This document shows, piece after piece, positions 43,569 through 55,009 of a stretch of 64,000 bases of DNA. The translations under genes and the position numbers were made by a program. The notes under the pieces are model-generated. The model ran no database searches and had not been told where the DNA came from. It saw only the letters and a program-made list of their open reading frames with translations. Every line of letters starts with the position of its first letter. The first letter of the stretch is position 1. Where the stretch lies: NCBI RefSeq assembly GCF_003255815.1, contig NC_037681.1, positions 59,144,537 to 59,208,536 on the forward strand. The letters run 5' to 3'. This stretch comes from Theropithecus gelada (lineage: Eukaryota > Chordata > Mammalia > Primates > Cercopithecidae).

Positions 43569-43707
43569 GTGTGGTGACAAGTTTCACAATTGTGCTGATG
43601 ATCCGGGATCCTCGAGGACACGTACACAGATCAATGCTTGGGTTTTTAATTTTATCCTGGAGAAGCTGATCAAGTTCGCAACGAAGCTCCTTTACCAATT
43701 CAGCCAC
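43564..43707 (-). CDS. DHX57: DHX57 last coding exon (47 residues plus stop)
   Basis: DHX57 is a large DEAH-box ATP-dependent RNA helicase (RWD and zinc-finger parts upstream, helicase core, HA2, OB fold). Its exact substrate is not well defined. This exon encodes VAELVKELRCELDQLLQDKI...PRGSRIISTIVKLVTTQ and a TAA stop (43564-43566), the protein's C-terminus. The acceptor on the minus strand is 'cattttag|gtggct'; the exon starts in phase 0. The canonical hexamer AATAAA (43563-43568) overlaps the stop codon itself. The window contains five DHX57 exons, 229 codons in all, every junction in phase 0; upstream exons lie beyond the right edge. Confidence 0.95.
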   Translation of the reverse strand: MAELVKELRCELDQLLQDKIKNPSIDLCTCPRGSRIISTIVKLVTTQ

Positions 43708-43927
43708 CTAAAATGAAAACTACAATTTGAGCAGTGCTTGGAGGAACAGGCAGGATAGGTTATTGGAGGGAAATACTCCAGTTATGATTACCATTATTTA
43801 TATTTCTGATATAATTTTAACTCCATTAGGAACAAAAAACGTAAACACATTTTCATTTTGTAGTAGACTAAATGAGGTCCATTATAAAAAAGTACCTCTA
43901 TCACATCTCATCTAAAGAAAAGATTTG

Positions 43928-44236
43928 GGCCAGGCGCAGTGCTCACACCTGTAATCCCAGCACTTCGGGAGGCTGAGGCGGGTGGATCATGAGGTCAGGA
44001 GTTCAAGACCAGCCTGACCAATGTGAGAAACCCCGTCTCTACTAAAAATACAAAATTAGCTGGGCATGGTGGAGCATGCCTGTAATTCCAGCTACACGGG
44101 AGGCAGAGGCAGGAGAATCGCTTGAACCCGGGAGGTGGAGGTTGCGGTGAGCCAAGATCATGCCATTGCACTCTAGCCTGGGCAACAAGAGCAAAACTCC
44201 GTCTCAAAAAAATAAAAATAAAAAAAAGGAAAAGAA
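43928..44236 (+). repeat. AluS
   Basis: DHX57 last intron. Confidence 0.92.
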
Positions 44237-44303
44237 AATTTACTGATCACTCCACAGAATACCTTGTTTCAAAAAAAAAAAAAAAAAAAAAAAGTGGTAG
44301 ATA

Positions 44304-44608
44304 GGTTGGGCGTGGTGGCTCACTGCTGTAATCCCAGTACTTTGGGAGACTGAGGTGGGTGGATCACCTGAGGTCGGAATTCGAGACCAGCTTGATCAAC
44401 ATGGAGAAACCCCATCTCTACTAAAAACACAAAATTAGCTGGGCATGGGGGCACATGCCTGTAATCCCAGCTACTCAGGAGGCTGAGGCAGGAGAATTGC
44501 TTGAACCCGGGAAGCGGAGGTTGTGGTGAGCCGAGATCGCGCCATTGCACTTCAGCCTGGGTAGCAAGAGCAAAACTCCATCTCAAGAAAAAAAAAAAAA
44601 AAAAAAAA
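44304..44608 (+). repeat. AluS
   Basis: Preceded by a separate 23-A run (44271-44293). Confidence 0.92.
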
Positions 44609-44611
44609 GTG

Positions 44612-45223
44612 GGCTGGGCTCAGTGGCTCACGCCTGTAATCCCAGCACTTTGGGAGGCCAAGGAGGGCAGACCACGAGGTCAAGAGTTTGAGACCAGCCT
44701 GTCCAATATGGTGAAACTCCATCTCTAATAAAAATACAAAAATTAGCTGGGCGCGGTGGCTCACGCCTATAATCTCAGCACTTTGGGAGGCCGAGGCGGG
44801 CAGATCACCTGAGGTCAGGAGTTCAAGACCAGCCTGACCAACATGGAGAAACCCTGTCTCTACTAAAAATACAAAATTAGCCAGGGTGGTGGTGCATGCC
44901 TGTAATCCCAGCTACTCGGGAGGCTGAGGCAGGAGAATCGCTTGAACATGGGAGATGGAGGTTGTGGTGAGCCGAGATTGCACCATCGCACTCCCGCCTG
45001 GGCAACAAGAGCAAAACTCCGTCTCAAAAAAAAAAAAAAAAAAAAGCCAGGCATGGGCATGGTGGCGTGTGCCTATAGTCCCAGTTACTCAGGATGCTGA
45101 GGCAGGAGAATTGCTTGAACCCGGGAGGTGGAGGTTGCAGTGAACCGAGATGGCGCCACTGTACTCTAGCGTAGGCGACAGAGCAAGACTCCATCTCAAA
45201 AAAAAAAAAAAAAAAAAAAAAAG
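44612..45223 (+). repeat. Alu carrying a nested Alu
   Basis: Host left arm 44612-44744 and right arm 45046-45223; the nested sense Alu occupies 44745-45045. Confidence 0.88.
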
Positions 45224-45654
45224 TGGAAGATATTAGATGAATCAAAAATCTCTGTAGCTTTGGGATACACTGTATGCTTTTATGGCATTTTGTTTATGCT
45301 GATGCTGTGGCACTGTAGACGTCTTCCCAACATCTGTTTTGCCCCTTCCCCACTGTATGGGAACCATGCAGTTTGGACCCTGTTCTAACTCAGGTTCACA
45401 CTGTGAGCCTTGCCAGGGTGAATGGCTCAGGTACTCCACGTCTTCAAGTTCAGGACATCCCTTTGGTCACAGGAATTGGTTTAGGAGGGGAGCTTTGATT
45501 GAGCTTGTAGGCAAGAAAGTTTCTGGCTCTTCTGGACGGTATGTTGCATACATGTGACGCCAGGAGCTACTGCAAGCCCTTCAATACCACTAGGTTAACC
45601 ATATTTTTGTCACCACTGAACTGCTAAATCAAACCAACCTTGCCTGGCCTTGAC
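45224..45654. other. Unique intronic sequence
   Basis: DHX57 last intron. No feature recognised. Confidence 0.4.
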
Positions 45655-45992
45655 CTGGACTGTCCAGTAAGGTAGCCACTAGTCACAAGTGGCTTATCTA
45701 ATGTCTACATGAAATGTGGCCAGCCCAAACTGAGATGTGCTGTGAATATAAAATATATACCCAATTTTGAAGACTTAATATGAAAAGGTAATGTAAACAA
45801 TCTCAATAATTTTTATATTGATTACATGTTAAAATTAAAACATTTTGGATGTATTAGGTTAAATAAAATATACTAAGATTAATTTCATCTATTTCTTTTT
45901 ACTTTTAAAAATGTGGCTACTAGAACAATTAAAATTACATATGTGGGTCACATTGTATTTCTGTTGGACACTGCTGCTCTAGACTATGTTAA
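45655..45992. repeat. Old DNA-transposon-like repeat
   Basis: 'ctgtccagtaaggtagccac' at the left and 'gttggacactgctgctctag' at the right are decayed inverted ends around an A/T-rich centre, a common mammalian hAT-type layout. Subfamily not named. Confidence 0.5.
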
Positions 45993-46091
45993 AAGTTAAA
46001 TATGCCAATCAATTTCTTTTAATGTTTGAGTTGGCATATCCGCTTCTTGTAACATAAGAATTCTAACAGATGCAGACGTTAAAATGAAATT

Positions 46092-46235
46092 TTATTTATT
46101 TATTTTTTTGAGACACAGTCTCACTCTGTCACCCAGGCTGAAGTGCAGTGGTGCAATCATGGCTCACTGAAGCCTTGACCTCTTGGGCTTGAGCAATCCT
46201 CTCACCTCAGTCTCTGGCAGCTGGGATTACAGGTG
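46092..46235 (-). repeat. Alu right arm
   Basis: Truncated. Confidence 0.8.
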
Positions 46236-46261
46236 TCTACGTGAAGTTTTATCTATCTATG

Positions 46262-46744
46262 TATTTATTTATTTGATACGGAGTCTCGTTCTGTCACCCA
46301 GGCTGAAGTGCAGTGGTGCGATCTTAGCTCACTGCAACCTCTGCCTCCTAGGTTCAAGTGATTCTCCTGTCTCAGCCTCCTGAGTAGCTGGGATTACAGG
46401 CGCCCACCACCACGCCCAGCTAATTTTTGTGTGTGTGTATTTTTATGTATTCATTTTTTTGAGATGGAGTTTCCCTCTTGTCGCTCAGGCTGGAGTGTAA
46501 TGGCGTGATCTTGGCTCACTACAACCTCTGCCTCCTGGGCTCAAGAGATTCTCCTGCCTCAGCATCCTGAGTAGCTGGGATTGCAGGTGCCCGCTACCAC
46601 ATCTGGTTAATTTTTTTGTATTTTTAGTAGAGATGGGGTTTCACCATATTGGCCAGGCTGGTCTCGAACTCCTGACCTCAGGTGATCTGCTCACCTCGGC
46701 CTCTCAAAATGCTGGGATTACAGGCGTGAGCCACCGCACCTGGC
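46262..46744 (-). repeat. Alu right arm plus complete AluS
   Basis: Right arm to about 46440, a (GT)n scrap, then a full element 46450-46744. Confidence 0.85.
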
Positions 46745-47139
46745 TGAAGTTTTGCTTCTTAAATATGTGCTCTCCATGAAATGTTTTTCACAGAGACTCC
46801 ATATAGTGAATAATTGAGACCTGACAATAAATGAAGAATTCAGACCCATTATCTTTTTCTCAAAATAGCAGTGGTGGAATCAGGGTGGTTTTTATTTATT
46901 TATTTTTGCTTATCTGTATTTTCTGACTTTTCTTTGGTGAACATCTATTATTTATATAACAATAAGGAAGGTCCAGCACCCTCACTTTACAGTTTCTGTC
47001 CTAGCCTTTTATACCAACCCCAGCCCATAACGAGACTTCCCTTCCCAGTATGCTTGCTGGAACTCTTATCAGGGCTCCACTCCTGGCCTCACTTCAGCCT
47101 CACTCTTTCTTAGTGTCCCAGTGTAGACCATCATTCATT
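46745..47139. other. Unique intronic sequence
   Basis: DHX57 intron. No gene signal. Confidence 0.4.
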
Positions 47140-47444
47140 TATTTTATTTTATTTTATTTTATGAGACAGAGTCTCGCTCTGTTGCCCAGGCTGGAGTACA
47201 ATGGCATGATCTTGGCTCACTGCAGCCTCTGCCCCTTAAGTTCAAGCGATTCTCATGTCTCAGCCTCCTGAGTAGCTGGGATTACAGGCACCCACCAACA
47301 TGCCCAGCTAATTTTTGTATTTTTAGTAGAGACGGGGTTTGACCATGTTGGCCAGGCTGGTCTCAAACTCCTGGCCCCAAATGATCTGCTCGCCTCAGCC
47401 TCCCAAAGTGCCAGAATTATAGGTGTGAGCCACTGGGCTCGGCC
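47140..47444 (-). repeat. AluS
   Basis: Duplication 'ccatcattcattt'; ends about 130 bp from a DHX57 exon. Confidence 0.93.
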
Positions 47445-47571
47445 GCCATCATTCATTTTTAATTAGGTCTGTTACCTTGGTTCCTAGAGGAATGCCCTTG
47501 ACTTCATAACTTCATATTATCAAAGTCCCTCATGACCTGAGCCTCATAGAACAGACCAGTTCTCTGTTTAC

Positions 47572-47772
47572 CTGATGGGAAGCAGCTACAAAACGGATCC
47601 AACCATCATCCAGGGAGACAACGAACTCTCCTCTTTGAAGCTGCACATTCACTTGGCCTCCTCCAAACAAGACCAGCGGGTACACAGACACCATGCTGCA
47701 GTCTCGGATGAATACCCGACTCGTTTTTATCTTCTCGTGGTACAACAGGTAGGGGCTGTCAAAGTGTCTCAC
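47572..47772 (-). CDS. DHX57: DHX57 exon (67 codons, OB-fold/C-terminal region)
   Basis: Encodes VRHFDSPYLLYHEKIKTSRVF..QLQRGEFVVSLDDGWIRFVAASHQ. 'YLLYHEKIKTSRVFIRD' is the conserved part of the OB-fold domain of DEAH helicases ('..Y.E...T...YIRDVT' in relatives). Bounded by 'ttttttgttacag|gtgaga' and 'catcag|gtaaac'. Phase 0 at both ends. Confidence 0.95.
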
Positions 47773-48004
47773 CTGTAACAAAAAACCTCAGATGATGACA
47801 GTGATGTCACTGGCAACAAAAAGGGAACACCCCCACCAGTCCCATGGATTTAAATACTGCCTGTCCATTAATGACTCCCCAAATTTATCTACAGCCCGTG
47901 ACTTTCCTGAGCTCCAGATTTGCGTGTGTAACTATTGACTTGCCATCTCTTCTTGGACATTTAATAAGTATCTCACACTTCTTTTGTTAAAAAAAAAAAA
48001 AAAA

Positions 48005-48146
48005 GCTTTTGTTTTTTATATTTTTTCCTAGAGATAGGGTCTCACCATGTTGCCCATGCTGGTCTTGAAACCCTGGGCTCCAGCAATCCTTCTGCCTTGG
48101 CCTCCCAAATTGCTGGGAATACAGGTGTGAGCCACTGTGCCTGGCC
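48005..48146 (-). repeat. Alu monomer
   Basis: Left-arm unit. Confidence 0.8.
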
Positions 48147-48360
48147 CAGATGGAATTCTTGATTCTTCTTCCTTGCAGTGTTCCCTATCTCGGGAAATGA
48201 CGCTCCCATTCACCCAGGGGCTCAGGCCCCTAATTGAGGAGTCATCACTGACTATTCTTTTCCCCCTCACACCATCTACATCGCCACTAAGTCCAGTCAG
48301 CTCTCTTTTCAAAATACAAAATGCCTTGATATATTCTCACCACTTCTACAGCTACCAAAT

Positions 48361-48665
48361 TTTCTTTCTTTTTTTTTTTTTGAGATGGAGTTTTGCTCTT
48401 TTAGTCCAGGCTGGAGTGTACTGGTGCAGTCTCAGCTCACCGCAACCTCCGCCCTCTGGGTTCAAGAGATTCTCCTACCTCAGCCTCTCAAGTAGCTGGG
48501 ATTACAGGCCCCTGCCACCATGCCTGGCTAATTTTTGTGTTTTTAGTAGAGACAGGGATTTCATCATGCTGGCCAGGCTGGTCTTGAACTCCTGACCTCA
48601 GGTGATCTGCCTGCCTCCGCCTCCCAAAGTCCTGGGATTACAGATGTGAGCCACTGCACCCAGCC
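48361..48665 (-). repeat. AluS
   Basis: Followed directly by a second copy. Confidence 0.92.
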
Positions 48666-48957
48666 TTTTTTTTTTGAGATGCAGTCTTGCTCAGTCGCCC
48701 AGGTTGGAGTGCAGTGGTGTGATCTCGGCTCACTGCAATCTCTGCCTCCTGGGTTCAAGTGATTCTCCTGCCTCAGCCTCCCAAGTAGCTGGGACTACAG
48801 GCTTGCACCACCATGCCCTGCTAATTTTTGTATTTTTAGTAGAGATGGGGTTTCACCATGTTGGCTAGGCTGGTCTCAAACTCCTGACCTCAAGTCATCC
48901 GTCCGCCTCGGCCTTTCAAAGTGCTGGGATTACAGGTATGAGCCACTGCACCCAGCT
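48666..48957 (-). repeat. AluS
   Basis: Complete. Confidence 0.92.
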
Positions 48958-49093
48958 ACTAACTTAGTACAAACCATTATCATCTCACAGAAACCACTGT
49001 GATGGCTTCTCGAGTGCTCTCCCCACTTCTATTTTTGCATTTTACAGTGTCTTTTCTACCCAGCAATCAAGGTGATCTTTTAAAAACGTAAGT

Positions 49094-49404
49094 CTGGCAG
49101 GGCGTGGTGGCTCATGCCTGTAATTCCAGCAATTTGGGAGACTAAGGCAGGTGGATCACCTGAGGCCAGGAGTTTGAAACTGGCCTGGCTAACATGGTGA
49201 GACCCCATTTCTACAAAACTGCAAAAATTAGCTGGGAGCAATGACGCATGCCTGTAATCCCAGCTACTCAAGGGGCTGAGGCAGGAGAATCACTTGAACC
49301 TGGGAAGCGGAGGTTGCAGTGAGCTGAGACTGTGCCACTGCACTCTAGCCTGGGGGACAGAGAGACACTCTGTCTTAATAAATAAATAAAATAAAAATAA
49401 AAAC
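49094..49404 (+). repeat. AluS
   Basis: (AAAT)n tail; abuts the L2. Confidence 0.9.
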
Positions 49405-49409
49405 ATTAA

Positions 49410-49960
49410 GTTCAATTATGGCTCAAAACCCTCCAATGGTGTCCAAAGATTAAAATCTTAAGTCGTTGCCAGGGCTACCAGGTCCGCCCTACCCCACCCT
49501 GCCCCTCGTCCCCATGCCTCTCCTACCACTCTCACCCATGATCATCCCTCTCCACTGGCCTCTTCGTGCACTGCCTGGAACACACCAAATACACTCCCAC
49601 CTTGTGGTGTTTGCACTTATGTCCTCTGCTGGAATGTTTCTCCTTTCTCTATATCTGCATGACTCGCTTTTCATTTAGGATTTGCTCAGTTGTTTTCTCC
49701 TCCTGGAGTTCTTCCCTGACCACCCCACGTGCAGGGCCCCTCTCCTGTCACTCTCTGTCTCTCTATCCTGCTCTATTTTTGCTTTATAGCATTACCTGAG
49801 ATTCTGTTTACTTATGTATTGCCTGTCTCCCTCACTAGAACATAAGCTCCTTGAGGGCAGAGACTGTGTGCATCTAGGTTCTTCCACTGTCCTCAATAGC
49901 CTACAACAGTGCCTGGCACAGAGTAGGCGCTAGTAGATATTACATGGATGCATGAACGAT
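49410..49960 (+). repeat. L2 LINE 3' end
   Basis: The L2 tail pattern is clear over about 550 bp: 'cactcccaccttgtggtgtttgcactt', 'ttccctgaccacccc', 'ctagaacataagctccttga' and 'cagtgcctggcacagagtag'. Confidence 0.9.
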
Positions 49961-51310
49961 TTGGATTCTCAAAAGAGGAGTAGTTCTTTCTTGGAGAAAC
50001 ATGCAAAACAAACAAAAAAAAGTATTTAAAAAAAAAAAAAAGGAGGGGGCCTGGAGCTAACTCAGGCCTGTGGTTCCTAACAGGCTGAAAGGGCAGATGA
50101 CCTCCTGATCCTCAAAGTCCTCTAAGCTTAAGGAAATCCTTTCCAGGCTTTGTGAACATGGTCCTCAGTAGTTCCAGAGGATAGAGCAGTCTGAATGTTT
50201 CAAACCTGGGGACAAGGTATAGGAAGGACCATGTGAAGAGTCATGTGAGAATGTGTGGTACACTCTGGATATGAAGATTTAAGCAGGGAATTAACATAGT
50301 CAAATAGATGTTTTGTAAAGGTAATTCTGGCAGCAGTAGAGTAGTAGAAGGTTGGAGAGAGAAAGCACCAGAAGTAAGATTATTATAGAATTTCAGGCAA
50401 ATGATATTTGGGGTTCGAGCTAAGGAAGTGGTAGTGGGGATAGTGGGGATAAAAGGCAAATCTTAGAGATGTCAAAAAAGAGACATTGATGGGACCTGGT
50501 GACCAACTGAGTTGGCGTAAGAAAAGAATTTGCTGATGCTTTCCAGTGGGAGAGCTCAGAAAAAAAAATGCAGGTCTGGAGAGACAGATCTGGGGTCTGT
50601 GTCTGCGTGTAAGCGGCAGTTGGGAGGTGTAAGTGCTGTTGTGCGTTTGGTGGTTCAGGAAGAGTGCATGATGGTGAGAGAATAAGGACAAAGGATAGAA
50701 CCACTGTTTCAGAGCAAAGGAAGAGAAGCAAATAAAGGAGATAGAGAGGATGACCAGAGAGAGAGAAGAAAGTGATATTTCAGAAGCAAAAATAACATCC
50801 AGGAGAATTTCAAGAGGAAGAGAGATTAGCAATGTCAAATACCATGTGAGAGGTGGCATGATGAGGACCAAGGGATGACACTGGCTTTGACAACTAAGAA
50901 GTTATTTGTAACTTCTGATGGGTTTAGTAAAGTGGTGGGGGCAGAAGCCTCACAGTGGCAGGCTGAGAGCTGAGGAAGTGGGATCAGCAAGAATAGGTCA
51001 TTCATTTCCTTTTAAGGCATAGATTCAGTGATGTAATTAGCTCATGACTTCAATTACCATTGCAAAGAAACAATTTTATATCTGAAAGCAGGCTTGAGTA
51101 CTTTTTGGTATTCAGTAGAATTTTCTTCAAATGGAAATAGTCTTTCCAGAAATAGTCCAATTTCTAGTCTGTTTATTCTTATTCAATCTTCCCTAAGACA
51201 GTGGTGCTGCTGGGCACAGCAAGTGATAGAACATGGTGTGGCTGAATTTAAGGGACTGTTTCCTACCCCAGGACGACCTGTAAACATTAAGTGTATACCA
51301 CCGTTCTGAC
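49961..51310. other. Repeat-poor intronic stretch with an old LINE-like relic
   Basis: About 1.3 kb without Alu. The purine-rich middle (50280-50880: 'gatttaagcagggaattaac', 'attgatgggacctggtgac') looks like an ancient interspersed repeat I cannot name. No exon seen. Confidence 0.4.
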
Positions 51311-51445
51311 CTGATAGTTCACTGATGAAGGGTGAATGTGTACATATCCATCGTTCTTGGTGACAAACTTCAACTCAGCCGATTTTGGTTGCATTCTGAC
51401 AGCTCCAGTACTGGTCTTCTGAAATTTTCCTTCTGGGCTTTTCAC
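51311..51445 (-). CDS. DHX57: DHX57 exon (45 codons, OB-fold)
   Basis: Encodes VKSPEGKFQKTSTGAVRMQPKSAELKFVTKNDGYVHIHPSSVNYQ. The 'VHIHPSSVN' motif is the hallmark of the DEAH helicase OB fold. Bounded by 'gttgtttag|gtgaaa' and 'tatcag|gtcaga'. Phase 0 at both ends. Confidence 0.95.
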
Positions 51446-51481
51446 CTAAACAACAAGTATTTGTAAAAATAGACGTATAAT

Positions 51482-51525
51482 ACTGGGCGACAGAGCAAGA
51501 CTCCGTCTCAAAAAGAAAAAAAAAG
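51482..51525 (+). repeat. Alu tail scrap
   Basis: Only 'ctgggcgacagagcaagact' and the tail remain, 37 bp from a DHX57 exon. Confidence 0.75.
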
Positions 51526-51853
51526 ACATAGAATATATATATTCTCATAGAAAGTATCTCTTGGCACAAAAGCACAAAACCAGTCTTGCTCAGTCTTGCC
51601 TGAATAGCTTTCCTGTTTCTTCCCTTTCTTTCTTATTTTGTTTCCTTCTGAAAGCAGAACAAGCACATGCTTTTTTTTTTCCACCAAGAAGTGTGAATAT
51701 AGGTGCAGTGGCTCTGGGTGACTATACCACATTGTGGCCATGTGGGAGAAAACTATGTTGATATTTTGGTTCTGTACTGATGATCAGGTGCAGTGACCCA
51801 GCTGATGACACTGGACCAGAGATCCGAGTATCCCAATCCCAACACCTTTCTTG

Positions 51854-52160
51854 TTTTTTTTTTTTTTTTTTTGAGACCGAGTCTCACTCTGCACTCTGTC
51901 TCTCAGGCCAGAGTACAGTGGTGTGATCTCAGCTCACTGCAACCTCCGCCTCCCAGGTTCAGGCAATTCTCCTGCCTTAGGTTCCCAAGTAGCTGGGATT
52001 ACAGGTGTGTGCCACCACACCCAGCTAATTTTTGTATTTTTAGTAGACACATGGTTTCACCATGTTGGCAAGGCTGGTCTTGAACTCCTGACCTCAAGCA
52101 ATCTGCCTGCCTTGGCCTCCCAAAGTGCTGGGATTACAGGTGTGAGCCACCGCACCCAGA
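51854..52160 (-). repeat. AluS, first of four antisense Alus in a row
   Basis: The run extends to 53065. Confidence 0.92.
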
Positions 52161-52172
52161 CTGGTAAATATC

Positions 52173-52475
52173 TTTTTTTTTTTTTTTTTTTTTTGAGATA
52201 GAGTCTCCCTCTACTGCCCAGGTTGGAGTGCAGTGGAGCCATCTGGGCTCACTAAAAGCTCCGCCTCCTGGGTTCACACCATTCTCCTGCCTCAGCCTCC
52301 AGAATAGCTGGGACTACAGGCGCCTGCCACCACACCAGGCTAATTTTTTGTATTTTTAGTAGAGACGGGGTTTCACTGTGTTTAGCCAGGATGGTCTCGA
52401 TCTCCTGACCTTGTGATCCAGCCACCTCAGCCTCCCAAAGTGCTGGGATTACAGGCGTGAGCCACTGAGCCCGGC
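52173..52475 (-). repeat. AluY/S
   Basis: Second of the run. Confidence 0.92.
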
Positions 52476-52769
52476 TTTTTTTTTTTTGAGATGGAGTTTC
52501 GCTCTTGTTGCCCCGGCTGTAGTGCAATGGCGCAATCTTGGCTCACTGCAACCTCTACCTCCTGGGTTCAAGTGATTCTCCTGCCTCCGCATCCCAAGTA
52601 GCTGGGATTACAGGCATGCACCACCATGCCCAGCTAATTTTGTACTTTTAGTGTAGATGGGGTTTCTTCATGTTGGTCAGGCTGGTCTTGAACTCCTGAC
52701 CTCAGATGATCCACTTGTCTCGGTCTCCCAAAGTGCTGGGATTACAGGCATGAGCCACTGTGTTTGGCC
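52476..52769 (-). repeat. AluS
   Basis: Third of the run. Confidence 0.92.
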
Positions 52770-53065
52770 TTTTTTTTTTTTTTTTGGAGATGGAGTCTCG
52801 TTGTGTCATCAGGCTGGAGTGCAGTGGCACAATTTTGGCTCACTGCAACCTCCGCCTCCCAGGTTCAAGTGATTCTCCTGCCCCAGCCACCCGAGTAGCT
52901 GGGACTACAGGTGCACGCCACCACACCCAGCTTATTTTTGTATTTTTAGTAGAGATGGGGTTTCACCATGTTGGTCAGGATGGTCTCGATCTCTTTACCT
53001 CATGATTCACCCACCTTGGCCTCCCAAAGTGCTGGGATTATAGGCATGAGCCACTGTGCCCAGCC
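52770..53065 (-). repeat. AluS
   Basis: Fourth; 'gtaaatatc' stands at both ends of elements two to four, as if they accumulated in one another's tails. Confidence 0.92.
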
Positions 53066-53550
53066 AGTAAATATCATTTTAATCTTCTCTTCCAAATTTA
53101 TATTTTTATATATAAAAAGAAAAAACCATAAACACATAATATAAATAAAATAGCTTGAAAATGATGTAGTTTCAATGATATCTTGAAAATAAACATATCT
53201 TGAAACTAAAATAGAATCTTTTTTTATAACCTACTTTTTAAAACTTAATATATTAAGAACATTTTTCTATGTTGTGACATATTTTCCTAAAACATAATTT
53301 TCGATGGATATATAAGACCTTGTCGTAAGAATTTATAATAATTTAACCAATAAATTCCCTGTTATTTCAAATTTAGATTGTCTGCAATTATAAACAGTGC
53401 TGAAATGAATATTCTCCCAGCTGTATCTTTGTACATATCTGCAATTAATTATTTCCTAATAACAAATCCCTAGGAATAAAGCTGCTATCTAGAAAGGGGG
53501 TATAAACTTATATTCCTACTCAGAGTAAGAGTACTCATTTTGGGGGGTTC
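53066..53550 (+). repeat. L1 (old) remnant
   Basis: 'gtgctgaaatgaatattctcc', 'cctaataacaaatccctaggaa' and 'taaagctgctatct' are old L1 3' region phrases. Confidence 0.6.
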
Positions 53551-53611
53551 ATGACAGCACCAGCATTATATTTATTTATTTGCATTATTATCAAACAATT
53601 ATTTATTTATT

Positions 53612-53744
53612 TTAATCTATTTTTGGTAGAGATGGGATCTTGCTATGTTGCCCAGGCTGGTCTTCAATTCCTGGCCTTATGCAATCCTCCCACCTGGGCC
53701 TCCCAAAATGTTGGGATTGTAGGTATGAGCCACCTTACCTGGCC
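53612..53744 (-). repeat. Alu monomer
   Basis: Left-arm unit. Confidence 0.8.
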
Positions 53745-53755
53745 TATTTTTTATT

Positions 53756-53917
53756 TTAGGGATAGGGTCTCTCTCTGTTGCCCAGGCTGGAGTGCAGTGG
53801 CTATTTACTGGCACAGTCATAGCTAACTGTAGCCTTGAACTCCTGGGCTAAAGTGATCCTCCTGTCTTAGCCTCCCAAGTAACTGAGATTACCAGTGCAT
53901 GGTACCACATCTGGCAG
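53756..53917 (-). repeat. Alu right arm
   Basis: Truncated, with an extra 'gctatttact' insert. Confidence 0.8.
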
Positions 53918-53945
53918 TATTATAATTTTTAAAAAGTTTTGCCTA

Positions 53946-54232
53946 TTTATTATTTTTTGAGACAGGGTCTCACTCTGTCACCCCGGCTGTAGTGCAGTGG
54001 CACAATCACGGCTCACTGCAGCCTCAACCTCCCAGGCTCCAGTTATCCTCCCACCTCAGCCTCCCAAGTAGCTGGGACTACAGGCATGCACCACCACGCC
54101 TGGCTAATTAAAAAAAATTTTTTTTGTAGAGACAAGGTCTCACTATGTTGCCCAAGCTGATCTCAAACTCTTGGCCCCATGTGATCTTCTCACCTCAGGC
54201 TTACAAAGTGCCATGAGCCACTCTGCCCAGCC
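53946..54232 (-). repeat. AluJ-like
   Basis: Diverged. Confidence 0.85.
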
Positions 54233-54277
54233 CAGTTTTGCCAATTTAAAAAGTAAAAAGAGGCTATTTCTTTGCTG

Positions 54278-54577
54278 TTTTTTTTTTTTTTTTTAGACGG
54301 ACTCTCGCTCTGTCGCCCAGGCTGGAGGCAGTGGTGCAATTGCAGCTCACTGCAACCTCCGCCTCTCGAGTTCAAGCGATTCTCCTACCTCAGCCTCCCG
54401 AGTAGCTGGGACAACAGGCACCCACCACCACGCCTCCCTAATTTTTTTTTGTATTTTTAGTAGAGACAGTGTTTCACCATATTGGCCAGGCTGCTCTTGA
54501 ACCTTGTGACCTCGTGATCCGCCCGCCTCAGCCTCCCAAAGTGCTGGGATTACAGGTGTGAGCCACCGCACCCGGCC
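54278..54577 (-). repeat. AluS
   Basis: Duplication 'tctttgctgttt'. Confidence 0.93.
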
Positions 54578-54709
54578 TTCTTTGCTGTTTTAATTTGCAT
54601 TTCTTCTTACTAGTAACACTGAATATAATTTTTGTGTATGTATTATCTGTTCAGTCATGTCCTTTGCCCACGTTTCTATTAGGTTCTATTAGATCTTTTA
54701 TTTAGTCTT
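54578..54709 (+). repeat. L1 (old) remnant
   Basis: 'tttaatttgcatttcttctt' and 'tgtcctttgcccacgtttct' are L1 3' region phrases, probably continuing the same old element as 53.1-53.5 kb. Confidence 0.6.
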
Positions 54710-55003
54710 TTTTTTTTTTTGAGACAGAGTCATGTTCTGTAGCCCAGGATGGAGTACGATGGTGCGATCTCTGCTCACTGCAACCTCCGCCTCCCAGGTT
54801 CAAGCTATTCTTCTGCCTCAGCCTCCCAAGCGGCTGGGATTACAGGCACTCACCACCACGCCCAGCTAATTTTTGTATTTTTTAGTAGAGATGGGGTTTC
54901 ACCATGTTGGCCAGGCTGGTCTCAAACCCCTGACCTCAGGTGGTCTGCCCGCCTCGGCCTCCCAAAATGCTGGGATTACAGATGTGAGCCACCACGCCCG
55001 GCC
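54710..55003 (-). repeat. AluS
   Basis: Abuts the A tail of the ASS1 retrocopy. Confidence 0.92.
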
Positions 55004-55009
55004 TTAGTC

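Noticed and set aside
49466..49799. Pro/Leu-rich frames at 49.5 kb
   Set aside because: They lie in the L2 3' end.
50383..50871. 162-codon antisense frame in the DHX57 intron
   Set aside because: Low-complexity Ser/Leu/Pro translation of a purine-rich, probably ancient repeat; no family or splice signals.
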